Shown: piece by piece, positions 23,035 to 30,776 of the stretch
Layout of the letters: every line of letters begins with the position of its first letter
Numbering within the stretch: the stretch's first letter is position 1
NCBI RefSeq assembly: GCF_027922425.1
Contig: NZ_BSFQ01000057.1
Span: 1 to 35,791, forward strand
Length of the DNA: 35,791 nucleotides
Origin: Pseudonocardia halophobica
Lineage (GTDB): Bacteria > Actinomycetota > Actinomycetes > Mycobacteriales > Pseudonocardiaceae
Direction: 5' to 3'
Notes under the pieces: generated by a model
The model's input: only the letters and a program-made list of their open reading frames with translations
What the model was told of the DNA's origin: nothing
Databases searched by the model: none
Translations under genes and position numbers: made by a program

Positions 23035-23778
23035 ATGGCAGAGAGGTTCGCGGGCAGGGTGGCCCTGGTCACCGGGGGAGGCTCCGGGATCGGAGCGGCC
23101 TGTTGCCGGATGTTCGCGGCGGCTGGGGCATCGGTCGTGGTCGCTGATCGGGATGCGGCGAGCGCCGCAGCCGTTGCCGCGGAGCTGACGGGCCCCGCCG
23201 AGGCGGTGCAGGTCGATGTGCGTGATCCCGCCGCCGTCGAGGCCGTGGTCGGGCGCGTGGTGGAGCGCTTCGGGGCCCTCGACGTCGCGGTCAACAACGC
23301 CGGGATCAGCGGCAGTGGTACGCCGATCCACGAGATCGACCGCGAGGTGTGGGAGCGGATCCGCTCGGTCAACTACGACGGCGTGTTTCACTGCCTGCAG
23401 AGCGAGCTCCGTGTCATGGTGCCCCGTGGCTCGGGTGCGATCGTCAACGTCGCGTCAGTGATGGGCGCCGTGTCGGGCCGCGGTTCCGCGGCGTACGTGG
23501 CCTCCAAGCACGGAGTCGTCGGGTTGACCCGCGCGGCGGCGATGGACGTCGCGGACACCGGGGTCCGGGTGAACGCGGTCGGGCCCGGCTACATCGACAC
23601 GCCGCTGCTGTCCGCGGCGACCCGTGACCGCCTGGACGCAGTGGTCGCCGACCATCCCGTGGGCAGGCTCGGCACGCCCGAGGAGATCGCGAGCGTCGTC
23701 GGGTTCCTCGCCTCGGCCGATGCGTCATTCGTCACCGGGGCGCTCTACCTGGCCGACGGAGGCTACACCACTCACTAG
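23035..23778 (+). CDS. SDR family oxidoreductase
   Basis: A 247-residue classical short-chain dehydrogenase. The cofactor turn is TGGGSGIG (13-20), with D38 of the next strand (VVVADRD) suggesting NAD preference. NNAG lies at 87-90, and the active site is S141, Y154 and K158 (YVASK). GPGYIDTPLL follows. I choose ATG 23035, preceded by GGGTGAG; GTG 23008 is in frame but would place the operator palindrome inside the coding region. The next SDR begins 9 bases after its stop. A 3-hydroxyacyl-CoA or cyclic alcohol substrate would fit, but this is not visible in sequence. Confidence 0.9.
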   Translation: MAERFAGRVALVTGGGSGIGAACCRMFAAAGASVVVADRDAASAAAVAAELTGPAEAVQVDVRDPAAVEAVVGRVVERFGALDVAVNNAGISGSGTPIHEIDREVWERIRSVNYDGVFHCLQSELRVMVPRGSGAIVNVASVMGAVSGRGSAAYVASKHGVVGLTRAAAMDVADTGVRVNAVGPGYIDTPLLSAATRDRLDAVVADHPVGRLGTPEEIASVVGFLASADASFVTGALYLADGGYTTH

Positions 23779-23787
23779 GAGACGATT

Positions 23788-24534
23788 GTGGACGGACTGT
23801 CCGGCGTGGTGGTCGTGACCGGTGCCGGTGGCGACATCGGACGGGCGACGGCGACCCTGCTGGCGGCCCGCGGTGCCCGGATCCTCGCCGTGGACCTGGC
23901 GGGGGACGCCGCGGAGGCGACCGCGTCCGTGATCCGGGACGCTGGCGGCCACGCGACCGCGATGGTCGCGGACGTGACCGACCCCGCCCAGGTGCGGGCC
24001 TACGCGCTGCGGGCCGCCGAGCTCGGCCCGATCACCGGGTTCTTCAACAACGCCGGCGTCGAGGGTCGCGTGGCCCCGCTGGGCGAGATGACCGTCGAGA
24101 GCTTCGACGCCGTGTTCGCAGTGAATGTCCGAGGGGTCTTCCTCGGCCTGTCGGCGCTGCTCCCGGTTCTGGAGAGCGGGGGAGCGGTGGTCAACACCGC
24201 GAGCTCGGGCGGCCTGCGCGGCTCGCCCGGCATGTCCGCGTATGTGGCTTCGAAGCACTCGGTCGTCGGCCTGACGAAGGTGGCGGCTCTCGAGTCCGCG
24301 GCACGGGGCATCCGGGTGAACGCCGTCTGTCCCAGCGGTGTGGACGGCCGGATGATGGACTCGCTCGACGCCCAGCGCGCCGCGGCCGGGGTGCGGCCGG
24401 TGGAGGCCGAGCGCATGGGCAGGCGGGCCACTCCGCAGGACGTGGCCGGTGCCGTCGCCTACCTGCTTGGTCCGGACAGCGGCTTCGTCAACGGCACCAT
24501 GCTCTCGGTCGACGGGGGCAAGACCGCGGGCTGA
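23788..24534 (+). CDS. SDR family oxidoreductase
   Basis: A 248-residue short-chain dehydrogenase. It shows TGAGGDIGRA (11-20), D36 in ILAVDLAGD, NNAG (87-90), S139, Y152 and K156 (YVASK), and the C-terminal FVNGTMLSVDGGKTAG. The GTG start has AGGAGA 5 bases upstream. It is only distantly similar to its neighbour at 23035, so the pair is unlikely to be a recent tandem copy. Two SDRs in sequence suggest two oxidation steps or two stereoisomers. A 9-bp hairpin lies 23 bases after the stop. Confidence 0.9.
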   Translation: MDGLSGVVVVTGAGGDIGRATATLLAARGARILAVDLAGDAAEATASVIRDAGGHATAMVADVTDPAQVRAYALRAAELGPITGFFNNAGVEGRVAPLGEMTVESFDAVFAVNVRGVFLGLSALLPVLESGGAVVNTASSGGLRGSPGMSAYVASKHSVVGLTKVAALESAARGIRVNAVCPSGVDGRMMDSLDAQRAAAGVRPVEAERMGRRATPQDVAGAVAYLLGPDSGFVNGTMLSVDGGKTAG

Positions 24535-24556
24535 GCGCCCCCACGCTCGGTGGGAG

Positions 24557-24587
24557 GCGGGCTGGGCCGGTCAGCGCGCCAGCCCGC
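24557..24587. terminator. Hairpin after the SDR pair
   Basis: GCGGGCTGG and CCAGCCCGC form a perfect 9-bp stem with a 13-base loop, between the SDR stop and the convergent LuxR remnant. Confidence 0.55.
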
Positions 24588-24866
24588 GGCCTTGGCGGCG
24601 AGCTCGGTGCGCGAGGGGCCAGCCGGTAGCGGCCAGGAGCCTGCTCACGTACTTCTTGACCGTGTCCTGGCGCAGGTGCAGGGCGTGGCCGATCTCGGCG
24701 TCGTCAGTCCTCGGGGACGAGGTCGGTGAGCTCCCGCTGGCGTCGGGTCAGCTCCAGGCGCGGAGCTCCGGCGGAGGAGCCGGCCGCGACCGAGCGGGCG
24801 ACGTGCGGCAGGTGCCGGGCGAGCATCCTGATCGACCGCAGGTCGATCAGGCTGAGTGCCTCCGGG
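24571..24866 (-). pseudogene. LuxR/NarL-type regulator remnant
   Basis: On the minus strand the segment RLELTRRQRELTDLV is followed by a stop, and in another frame by DAEIGHALHLRQDTVKKYVS and RLLAATG. A third frame then gives RTELAAKAAGW. Together these make the C-terminal helix-turn-helix of a LuxR-type regulator, with the DTVKKYVSRLL recognition helix. At least two frameshifts break it, and nothing of an N-terminal sensor domain is recognisable. It abuts the alcohol-dehydrogenase fragment directly, which points to a deletion that joined two genes. Confidence 0.7.
24827..24851. repeat. Perfect 11-bp inverted repeat
   Basis: CCTGATCGACC-GCA-GGTCGATCAGG lies inside the remnant region, close to the junction between the regulator and dehydrogenase fragments. 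It could be an operator, a hairpin or a junction relic. It is not a good match to the CCGAC-NN-GTCGG family, although the CGACC/GGTCG parts are alike. Confidence 0.6.
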
Positions 24867-24990
24867 TTCGTGTAGGTCGCTGCCGCAGATGCCGTTGTAT
24901 GGGGAGGGCGACCTCATCGGGGCCAGGGTGGGGCTCCCCGAGCTCCTCTGGTCGAAGGTCGGGCCGTCCGTGGTAGACCCATGCGTGCAT
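24867..24990 (-). pseudogene. Zinc alcohol dehydrogenase N-terminal fragment
   Basis: From ATG 24990 (AGAGGAG upstream) the frame reads MHAWVYHGRPDLRPEELGEP then HPGPDEVAL. After a frame change it continues YNGICGSDLHE, the start of a medium-chain zinc dehydrogenase with its catalytic Cys. Homology ends at about 24867, where LuxR-like sequence begins. Only about 40 of the usual 340 residues remain. Confidence 0.7.
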
Positions 24991-25084
24991 CGTCGCGCTC
25001 CTCTTGTCGGGCTCCCGGCGTCAGGGGCCGGACCCCGGGCGGGGGTAATGCACGGACGTGCACTGCCGGCCGTCGGGCCCGTCG
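24991..25084. other. Gap with no recognised gene
   Basis: Between the dehydrogenase fragment and the DDN-like gene I see only the fragment's ribosome site and GC-rich sequence. No gene or clear regulatory motif is visible. Confidence 0.5.
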
Positions 25085-25612
25085 TCATGCCGTCCGCAGT
25101 CCCGCGGCCAGCTCCTCGGCGGTCAACCGCGCGCCCAGCAGCTCCACGACGGGCAGCGCTCGCGCGGTGCGTCTCTGGTAGCGCGCGAAGTGCGGGGCCG
25201 CAGCGGCGATCGCCTGGAACAGAGCGTCCCGGTCGGCGCCCTCCGTGGGCCGGGCGACCGCGTCGAACGCCCGACCGTTGAGTTCCACGCCGACCTCGGG
25301 GGTGGCGAGCAGGTTGCGGTACCACTGGGGGTGCTCGTCCGATCCGCCGCGGGACGCGACCACGAGCAGGCGCCCGTCCACGACGAGGTAGGACGTCGGG
25401 ACCGCGCGCGGGGAACCGGAACTCCGTCCGCGCACCGTCAGCACCAGCCGCGTCTTCCCGGAGTCCTCTCCGCGGACCTGGCCGTGCGCGCGCAGCTCGG
25501 CCACCACGGCGTCGTTGAAACCGCGCACGAAGTCGAGATCCGTGTCGAGGCCTCCGGTGAACGCGGCCTCCAGGCGTTCGACGCCACCGCGCGCGAGTGG
25601 CTCGTCCCACAT
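25085..25612 (-). CDS. Nitroreductase/quinone reductase family protein (DDN-like)
   Basis: A protein of about 175 residues of the deazaflavin-dependent nitroreductase (DDN) split-barrel family found mainly in actinobacteria. Marks are LVLTVRGRSSGSPRAVP, SYLVVDGRLLVVASRGGSD and HPQWYRNLLATPEVGVELNG (about 94-113). Members use reduced F420 to reduce quinones or nitro compounds. The start may be ATG 25612 or GTG 25615; GAGGA lies upstream. It follows the acyl-CoA ligase by about 10 bases and is the last gene of a four-gene minus-strand operon. Its presence hints that the host makes F420. Confidence 0.87.
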   Translation of the reverse strand: MWDEPLARGGVERLEAAFTGGLDTDLDFVRGFNDAVVAELRAHGQVRGEDSGKTRLVLTVRGRSSGSPRAVPTSYLVVDGRLLVVASRGGSDEHPQWYRNLLATPEVGVELNGRAFDAVARPTEGADRDALFQAIAAAAPHFARYQRRTARALPVVELLGARLTAEELAAGLRTA

Positions 25613-25622
25613 CACGGCGTCC

Positions 25623-27179
25623 TCAGTGGACGGCGTGGTCGCGCTGGGCCCAGAACGGCGCCCGCAGCGACTGCTTGAGGATCTTCCCCGCTCCGGAGAG
25701 GGGCAGGGGCTCGGAGCGGACGTCCACCGTCCGCGGACACTTGTACCCCGCGATCATGGCGTGGCAGTGGGTGATGATCTCCTCGGCGGTCACCTCGTGC
25801 CCCGCTTGCGGCACCACCACCGCATGGACCGCCTCACCCCACCGCTCGTCGGGCACCCCGATCACCGCACACTCGGCCACCCGCGGGTCTGCGTAGATCG
25901 CACGCTCGACCTCGCCGGAGTAGATGTTCTCGCCGCCGCTGACGATCATGTCCTTGAGCCGGTCGACGATCGTCACGAAGCCCTCGTCGTCCATCCGGGC
26001 CCCGTCCCCGGTGTGCAGCCAGCCGTCGCGCAGCACCGCCGCAGTCTCAGCCGGCTTGTCCCAGTAGCCGAGCATCACGACGGGGCCGCGGACCGCAATC
26101 TCACCGACGGTGCCCCGCGGGACCTCCCTCCCGTCCGGGTCGACGATCCGGACCTCGGCTCCGACGGCGGCCCGTCCCGCCGTCCGCAGCTTGGTGGACA
26201 ACGGTCCGTCGAGGACGTGGTAGCGGCGGGGAAGGGCGGTGACCAGCGCGGTCGCCTCGGTGAGGCCGTACCCCTGGATCAGCCGCCAGCCGGGCAGATC
26301 CTGCATGATCCGGCGCAGCAGCGTCTCGGGCATCGGGGAGGCGCCGTACTCGACGTCCCGCACGCTGGACAGGTCCCGGTCCGGGAACTCCGGGTGGTTC
26401 ATCAGCATCGTGAGCATCGTCGGGACGAAGAGGCAGTAGGTGACGCGTTCGGCCTCGATCGTGCGCATGACCTCGACGGGCTCGAACTTCGGGACGATCA
26501 CGTGCGTGCCGCCCGCGAGGGTCAGCGCGTACAGCGGGGCGGTTCCCGCCATGTGGAAGAAGCCGGGGGAGTGCAGGTAGCGGGTCTCGTCGTCGAACCG
26601 CAGCGTCGCGATCCACATCAGAGAACAGGACACGAGATTGCGGTGCGAGAGCATCACACCCTTGGCGCTCCCGGTGGTGCCGCCGGTGTAGCAGATCAGC
26701 GCGAGGTCGTCGCCGTGGCGCTCGGAGGCGGCCGCCTCGATCCCCGTGGTGGCGAGCGCGTCGTGGCTGGGCAGGTCGGCGGGGAGCCCGTCACCGATCC
26801 CGACGACGGCGGGCCGGTCGCCGACCTCGGCGAGGAGGTCCTCGACGGCCGGGATGAAGGTCTGGTCCAGCACGACGACGGAGGGCCTGCAGTCGGCCAG
26901 CGCGCTCGCCAGCTCGCGAGCCGACCACCGGGTGTTCAGCGGCACGGCGACCCCGCCCGCCCAGGCGATCGCGAAGAGCAGCTCGGCGAACTCGTCGCTG
27001 TTGGCGGCCACGATCGCGACCCGGTCCCCGTCGGTCATGCCGATCTCGCGCAGCCCGCCCGCCGCGCGCCGCACCCGGTCGCCGAACTCGGCCCACGTGC
27101 GGGTGCGCCCGCGGAAGATCGTGGCCGGGTGCCCGGCACGCTGCTGGACCGCGCGGTCGAGGGCCTGGGTCAGTCGCAT
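25623..27179 (-). CDS. Acyl-CoA synthetase (AMP-binding, class I adenylate-forming)
   Basis: A 518-residue ligase that activates a carboxylic acid via an acyl-adenylate and joins it to CoA. The P-loop is YTGGTTGSAKG (164-174). GYGLTEA, GWLHTGD and DRLKDMIVSGGENIYSGEVE are the later core motifs, and K499 in GAGK is the catalytic Lys. Start ATG 27179 has GAGAGG upstream; the frame is open further upstream only within the APH-like gene. It sits 10 bases downstream of the APH-like gene. Medium-chain or aromatic acids are typical of this type; the substrate is not predictable. Confidence 0.92.
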   Translation of the reverse strand: MRLTQALDRAVQQRAGHPATIFRGRTRTWAEFGDRVRRAAGGLREIGMTDGDRVAIVAANSDEFAELLFAIAWAGGVAVPLNTRWSARELASALADCRPSVVVLDQTFIPAVEDLLAEVGDRPAVVGIGDGLPADLPSHDALATTGIEAAASERHGDDLALICYTGGTTGSAKGVMLSHRNLVSCSLMWIATLRFDDETRYLHSPGFFHMAGTAPLYALTLAGGTHVIVPKFEPVEVMRTIEAERVTYCLFVPTMLTMLMNHPEFPDRDLSSVRDVEYGASPMPETLLRRIMQDLPGWRLIQGYGLTEATALVTALPRRYHVLDGPLSTKLRTAGRAAVGAEVRIVDPDGREVPRGTVGEIAVRGPVVMLGYWDKPAETAAVLRDGWLHTGDGARMDDEGFVTIVDRLKDMIVSGGENIYSGEVERAIYADPRVAECAVIGVPDERWGEAVHAVVVPQAGHEVTAEEIITHCHAMIAGYKCPRTVDVRSEPLPLSGAGKILKQSLRAPFWAQRDHAVH

Positions 27180-27189
27180 CGCACACCTC

Positions 27190-28200
27190 TCAGGGGTTGG
27201 GCAGCAGCTCGGCGAGTCGCCGGTGGGAGCGGTTGCCGGTGCGCACCGGGGCGTCGGGCGCAAGCGCGCCGTAGCGCACCCGTTCGGCGAGGTGCAGGTC
27301 CATCAGGACGGCGACCTTGTAGGCCGCGAACAGCCGGTGCCAGGCGAGGTCGCGGACCGGGCGGCCCGTGCGGGCGGACCAGCGGTCCCACACCTGGGCC
27401 TCGGTGAGGAAGCCGGGCAGCACGGGGTCGACCTCGCCCATGGCGCGCAGCCGGTTCATCTCGTTCATCCAGGCGACGTCGAACTCGGGGGCCCCCGTTC
27501 CGGCTAGCTCCCAGTCGAGCATCGCGGTGATCCGGAAGTCGTCGCCGACCATGGTGTTGGCGGGTCGGGCGTCTCCCCACAGCAGCACCGGTGCGGGGTC
27601 GGGCCCGGGGAGAGTGGTCGCGAGGACCTCCGCGGCCCGCGTGACGACACCGTCCCCCGGCGGCGCGGGGACGTCGGCGACCTGGTCGAGCAGACCCGTG
27701 CACCAGGCGAGGTGATCGCCCGGGCCGGGTCCGATGGGCAACCCGTCGAGCGCGGGGATCCCGTGCAGGTCCGCCACAAGGTCCACCAGTCCCGTGGAGT
27801 AGGTCCGCTGGGCCGTGGGGTCTGCGTCGTGGAGGAACCCGGCCGCGGTGAACGGTGGTCTCCCGTCGGGCGGGACCCGCCCAGCGACGTGGTCCATGAC
27901 GTACGCGGGCCGGCCCAGGTGCCGCCCGTCCAGGTCGGTCGCCACCACGGTCGGCACCGGTAGGCCGTGGGCGCGAATGTGGTGCAGGCAGCGGACCTGC
28001 ATGTCGAGGTCGTGCACCGCGAACATGCCCCGGGACCGGGGCGCGGCGCGCAGGACGAGCCGGGACCCATCCGCCTCGAACACCACGGTCTCGGCGGAGT
28101 AGCCCGCCTCGGGCGCCGCCTCGATCCGCACCGTGGCGCAGCCCAGCAGGGCCCGTAGCCCGTCGGCGTCGGCGCGGCGCGGGTCTACCGTCGCCGTCAT
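27190..28200 (-). CDS. Phosphotransferase family protein (APH/ACAD10-like)
   Basis: A 336-residue protein of the aminoglycoside-phosphotransferase kinase-like fold. The N lobe has VFEADGSRLVLRAAP. The catalytic loop is LLWGDARPANTMV, with Trp in place of the usual His before Gly-Asp, and the metal-binding Asp is in AMLDWELAG. ACAD10/11-type members phosphorylate 4-hydroxyacyl-CoAs in hydroxy-acid breakdown, and many actinobacterial copies sit beside acyl-CoA genes as this one does. ATG 28200 overlaps the stop of the upstream gene (ATGA). A kinase acting on a hydroxyacyl-CoA made from the ligase product is a reasonable inference. Confidence 0.87.
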   Translation of the reverse strand: MTATVDPRRADADGLRALLGCATVRIEAAPEAGYSAETVVFEADGSRLVLRAAPRSRGMFAVHDLDMQVRCLHHIRAHGLPVPTVVATDLDGRHLGRPAYVMDHVAGRVPPDGRPPFTAAGFLHDADPTAQRTYSTGLVDLVADLHGIPALDGLPIGPGPGDHLAWCTGLLDQVADVPAPPGDGVVTRAAEVLATTLPGPDPAPVLLWGDARPANTMVGDDFRITAMLDWELAGTGAPEFDVAWMNEMNRLRAMGEVDPVLPGFLTEAQVWDRWSARTGRPVRDLAWHRLFAAYKVAVLMDLHLAERVRYGALAPDAPVRTGNRSHRRLAELLPNP

Positions 28201-29243
28201 CGGACCAGGACCGCCGGTGCGTAGCGGTAGGCCGGGCTGCGGGTGTGGGCGAACTCGAACACACCGGAACCCTCGGTGCGGGTGCCGTCCTCCACACGCA
28301 CGTAGGCGGCGAGACGGTCGGTCAGCGGGTAGCCCATCGCTCGTGGGACGCGCGCGGGGTCCGCGAGGTCCCAGCGGTCGTGCTCGACGACCAGGCCGCC
28401 GTGTCGCACCCCGTGGAAGCTCCCGTAGCCCGCCCCGGCGAGGAAGCCGCCGCGGGTCGCAGCCGGGTCCACCTCGAGCGCGATCTCGCGGCCGCTGCGC
28501 GTGCTCACCTCGAGCCGACCCGGGAGGGCCTCGAGGTCCTCGGCGAACCGCAGGTCGTGGCCCGCGTCGACGATCGGGTCCACCGATCCGTCCGTTCGCA
28601 GGACGGCGCCGTCGAGCAGGGTGGGCCGGTTCTTGCGGTCGAGATCGTGCATGAAGGCGATCGACTCGTCCACGAACTGGGCCTGGACCCACAGGTGCAG
28701 GCCCTGGCGGGCGGTGGCGGGTCGACGGCCGCGGGACCGGTCCCGCTGGCCCGTCCAGCGGTCCACGGTGTGTCGGCTGCCGTCGATCTCGATCCAGCCG
28801 GAGTGGCGCCCGGACTGGAACGCGTGGTCGAACTCCAGCATCGTGCCTGCGCCGTCGTCGAGGCGCACCGGGGCGCACTCCCAAGGCGCGGTGCGCGCGG
28901 TCCAGGTGAGGTCGCAGGCGAGGCCGGACTCGTTGGGCGACAGGCGGACGCGCCACGTCCGCAGTGGCTCGACGGTCTCCCAGAACAGCGGTCCGACGGC
29001 GGTGGGCAGGTCGCCGGGCCCCGCGGGCGCCGACACGCGCAGGTTGATCTGCTCGCCGCCGGTGACCACCACCGCGTAGCCGTCGACGACGTCCTCGCCG
29101 GGGTAGACACCCGCGCCCACCATGAAGAAGGGCGTGCTCGATCCCGCGTGCGCGTTGACGTAGAAGCGGTCGAACCACCGGGGTGGCAGGCCGCGGCGTC
29201 GTGTGCTGCTGAGGGCATCGTCCTGCACGGTGGTCAGGGACAT
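28197..29243 (-). CDS. Conserved hypothetical protein, beta-rich
   Basis: A 348-residue protein I do not recognise firmly. It has no signal peptide or membrane helix. The alternating hydrophobic pattern and the many Trp and aromatic residues (WFDRFYVNAH near residue 23; the HSGWIEIDG and VDRWTGQRDRS segments) recall the duplicated lipocalin-like fold of AttH/CrtC-type hydratases. That is a weak resemblance. It is the first gene of the operon with the APH-like, ligase and DDN-like genes, with AGGAGGAGG upstream of ATG 29243. It is divergent from the SDR at 29404. Confidence 0.85.
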   Translation of the reverse strand: MSLTTVQDDALSSTRRRGLPPRWFDRFYVNAHAGSSTPFFMVGAGVYPGEDVVDGYAVVVTGGEQINLRVSAPAGPGDLPTAVGPLFWETVEPLRTWRVRLSPNESGLACDLTWTARTAPWECAPVRLDDGAGTMLEFDHAFQSGRHSGWIEIDGSRHTVDRWTGQRDRSRGRRPATARQGLHLWVQAQFVDESIAFMHDLDRKNRPTLLDGAVLRTDGSVDPIVDAGHDLRFAEDLEALPGRLEVSTRSGREIALEVDPAATRGGFLAGAGYGSFHGVRHGGLVVEHDRWDLADPARVPRAMGYPLTDRLAAYVRVEDGTRTEGSGVFEFAHTRSPAYRYAPAVLVR

Positions 29244-29359
29244 CGGCGTTCCTCCTCCTGGGGCGGCGACGGCGCGATCCCAAGCTTTAACCGATGGTAG
29301 AATAAGCAGTTCGCCGGAACCGTGTCATCCATCTTGACGCCCGCCCCCCGAGCTGCGAT

Positions 29360-29385
29360 GTTTGGCGCCAATTTAGGCGACAATA
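29360..29385 (+). promoter_or_regulatory. GntR-type box in the 29244-29403 divergent spacer
   Basis: TTGGCGCCAA (29362-29371) is a perfect 10-bp palindrome within GTTTGGCGCCAATTT. It matches the TTGG-NN-CCAA form of the other boxes. GGCGACAATAG follows. The spacer also holds an AT-rich patch near 29285-29310, unusual here, likely part of the minus-strand promoter. Confidence 0.5.
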
Positions 29386-29403
29386 GCCGGTTCCGGGGAA
29401 GGC

Positions 29404-30222
29404 GTGGTGAGCGGTGTGGACGGTCTCATAGCCGTCGTGACGGGTGCGGGCGGGGGCATCGGCTCCCGCACGGCCGAGCTGCTCGCCGCGCGCGGCGCCC
29501 GGGTCGTCGCGGCGGACATCGCGGTCGACTCCGGGGAGGCCGTGGTCGAGCGCATCAGGTCGGCCGGCGGCGACGCGGTCTTCGCGTCGTTCGACGCCCG
29601 GGACGAGGCCTCGGTCGCGGCCCTGCTCGACGGTGCGGTCGCCCGGTACGGCCGGCTCGACCTGCTGCACAACAACGCCGCAGGCACCCACCTCTACGCC
29701 GGGGACACCGCACCCGGTGAGATCGACCCCGAGCAGTGGGACCGGATCCTGGAGCTGAACCTGCGGAGCGTGCTGCTGGGTTGCAAGCACGCGGTGCGGC
29801 ACATGGCGGCCGCGGGCAGCGGGGTCATCCTGAACATGTCCTCGACCCGCGCCGTGGCCGGTGCGCTGGACCTCGCGGCCTACGGTGCGTCGAAGGCGGG
29901 CGTCGAGTCGCTGACCAGGTACGTGGCGACGGCCTACGGCAAGAAGGGCGTGCGCTGCAACGCGATCCGGCCGGGTCTGATCGTCACGCCGCAGTCCGCC
30001 GCCCTCCACGCGGGGGGCGATGGGCACGAGAAGCTCCTCCGGCACGTGCTCCTGCCCTACCCGGGCAGCCCGGACGACATCGCCGAGCTCGTCTGTTTCC
30101 TCGCCTCGCCCGCCGCCCGCTACATCACCGCGCAGACGATCACCGTCGACGGCGGGATGCTCAGCCACCAGCCCTTCCATGCCGACGCGGTCGACGCCGC
30201 CGACTCCCCGGGAGAACGATGA
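29404..30222 (+). CDS. SDR family oxidoreductase
   Basis: A 272-residue short-chain dehydrogenase. TGAGGGIG (13-20), D38 in VVAADIA, NNAAG (90-94) and the active site S147, Y160 and K164 (YGASK) are all present. The C-terminal tail after TITVDGGM is about 20 residues longer than usual. Three GTG codons (29404, 29407, 29416) could start it; GGGGAAGG precedes the first. The stop overlaps the cupin ATG. A GntR-type palindrome lies 32 bases upstream. Confidence 0.88.
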   Translation: MVSGVDGLIAVVTGAGGGIGSRTAELLAARGARVVAADIAVDSGEAVVERIRSAGGDAVFASFDARDEASVAALLDGAVARYGRLDLLHNNAAGTHLYAGDTAPGEIDPEQWDRILELNLRSVLLGCKHAVRHMAAAGSGVILNMSSTRAVAGALDLAAYGASKAGVESLTRYVATAYGKKGVRCNAIRPGLIVTPQSAALHAGGDGHEKLLRHVLLPYPGSPDDIAELVCFLASPAARYITAQTITVDGGMLSHQPFHADAVDAADSPGER

Positions 30223-30776
30223 TCCACGAGATGCGCAGGGCCGTGACCGGGATCGACCGCGGCCGGTCGGTGTTCACCGACACCGGGGTCGTCCCGGCGA
30301 CCGAGGCAGACCTCTACCCGGGGGCCACGTACTGGCTGGTCTGGGGCACCGAGGACGGGCTGCCGATCGTCGGTCCGGACGCCGAGCCGGTCCACCGCCC
30401 GTTCTTCCCGGCGCCGGGGGGCACACGGGCCATCGCGGTCCGCTTCGCACCCGGCATCGAGGCGGGCTCGGGCGCCGGCGGCGACACCGATTCGGAGGTG
30501 CTGGCCGCGATGCGCGCGGACGCCGAGGCGAAGTTCCCCGGCCTGTTCGACGCGCACGCCGCCGATCCGACCGACCCGGCCTTCCACACCACCGACACCG
30601 TCGACTACGCCTTCGTCGCCGAGGGCGAGATCGTCCTGAAGGTCGACGGCGGTGTCGAGGAGATCCTGCGTCCCGGTAGCTTCGTCGTGCAGCGGGGGAC
30701 CAGGCATGCCTGGGAGAACCGCTCGACGGAGCCGGCGCTGGCAATCTTCGTGATCGTGGGGGCCGAGCGCCGATGA
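30219..30776 (+). CDS. Cupin-domain protein
   Basis: A 185-residue protein. The C-terminal cupin barrel (about 125-182) shows VDYAFVAEGEIVLKVDG, LRPGSFVVQRGTRHAWENRS and a final FVIVGAE strand. The second cupin motif keeps H in RHAW, but the first motif lacks the usual paired His, so metal binding is uncertain. The N-terminal part (RAVTGIDRGRSVF) is typical of cupins found in aromatic catabolic operons. It overlaps the SDR by ATGA and the dehydrogenase by ATGA. Confidence 0.87.
   Translation: MIHEMRRAVTGIDRGRSVFTDTGVVPATEADLYPGATYWLVWGTEDGLPIVGPDAEPVHRPFFPAPGGTRAIAVRFAPGIEAGSGAGGDTDSEVLAAMRADAEAKFPGLFDAHAADPTDPAFHTTDTVDYAFVAEGEIVLKVDGGVEEILRPGSFVVQRGTRHAWENRSTEPALAIFVIVGAERR

Noticed and set aside
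25515..27407. Plus-strand open frame of 630 codons
   Set aside because: Antisense shadow of the acyl-CoA ligase; no recognisable protein.
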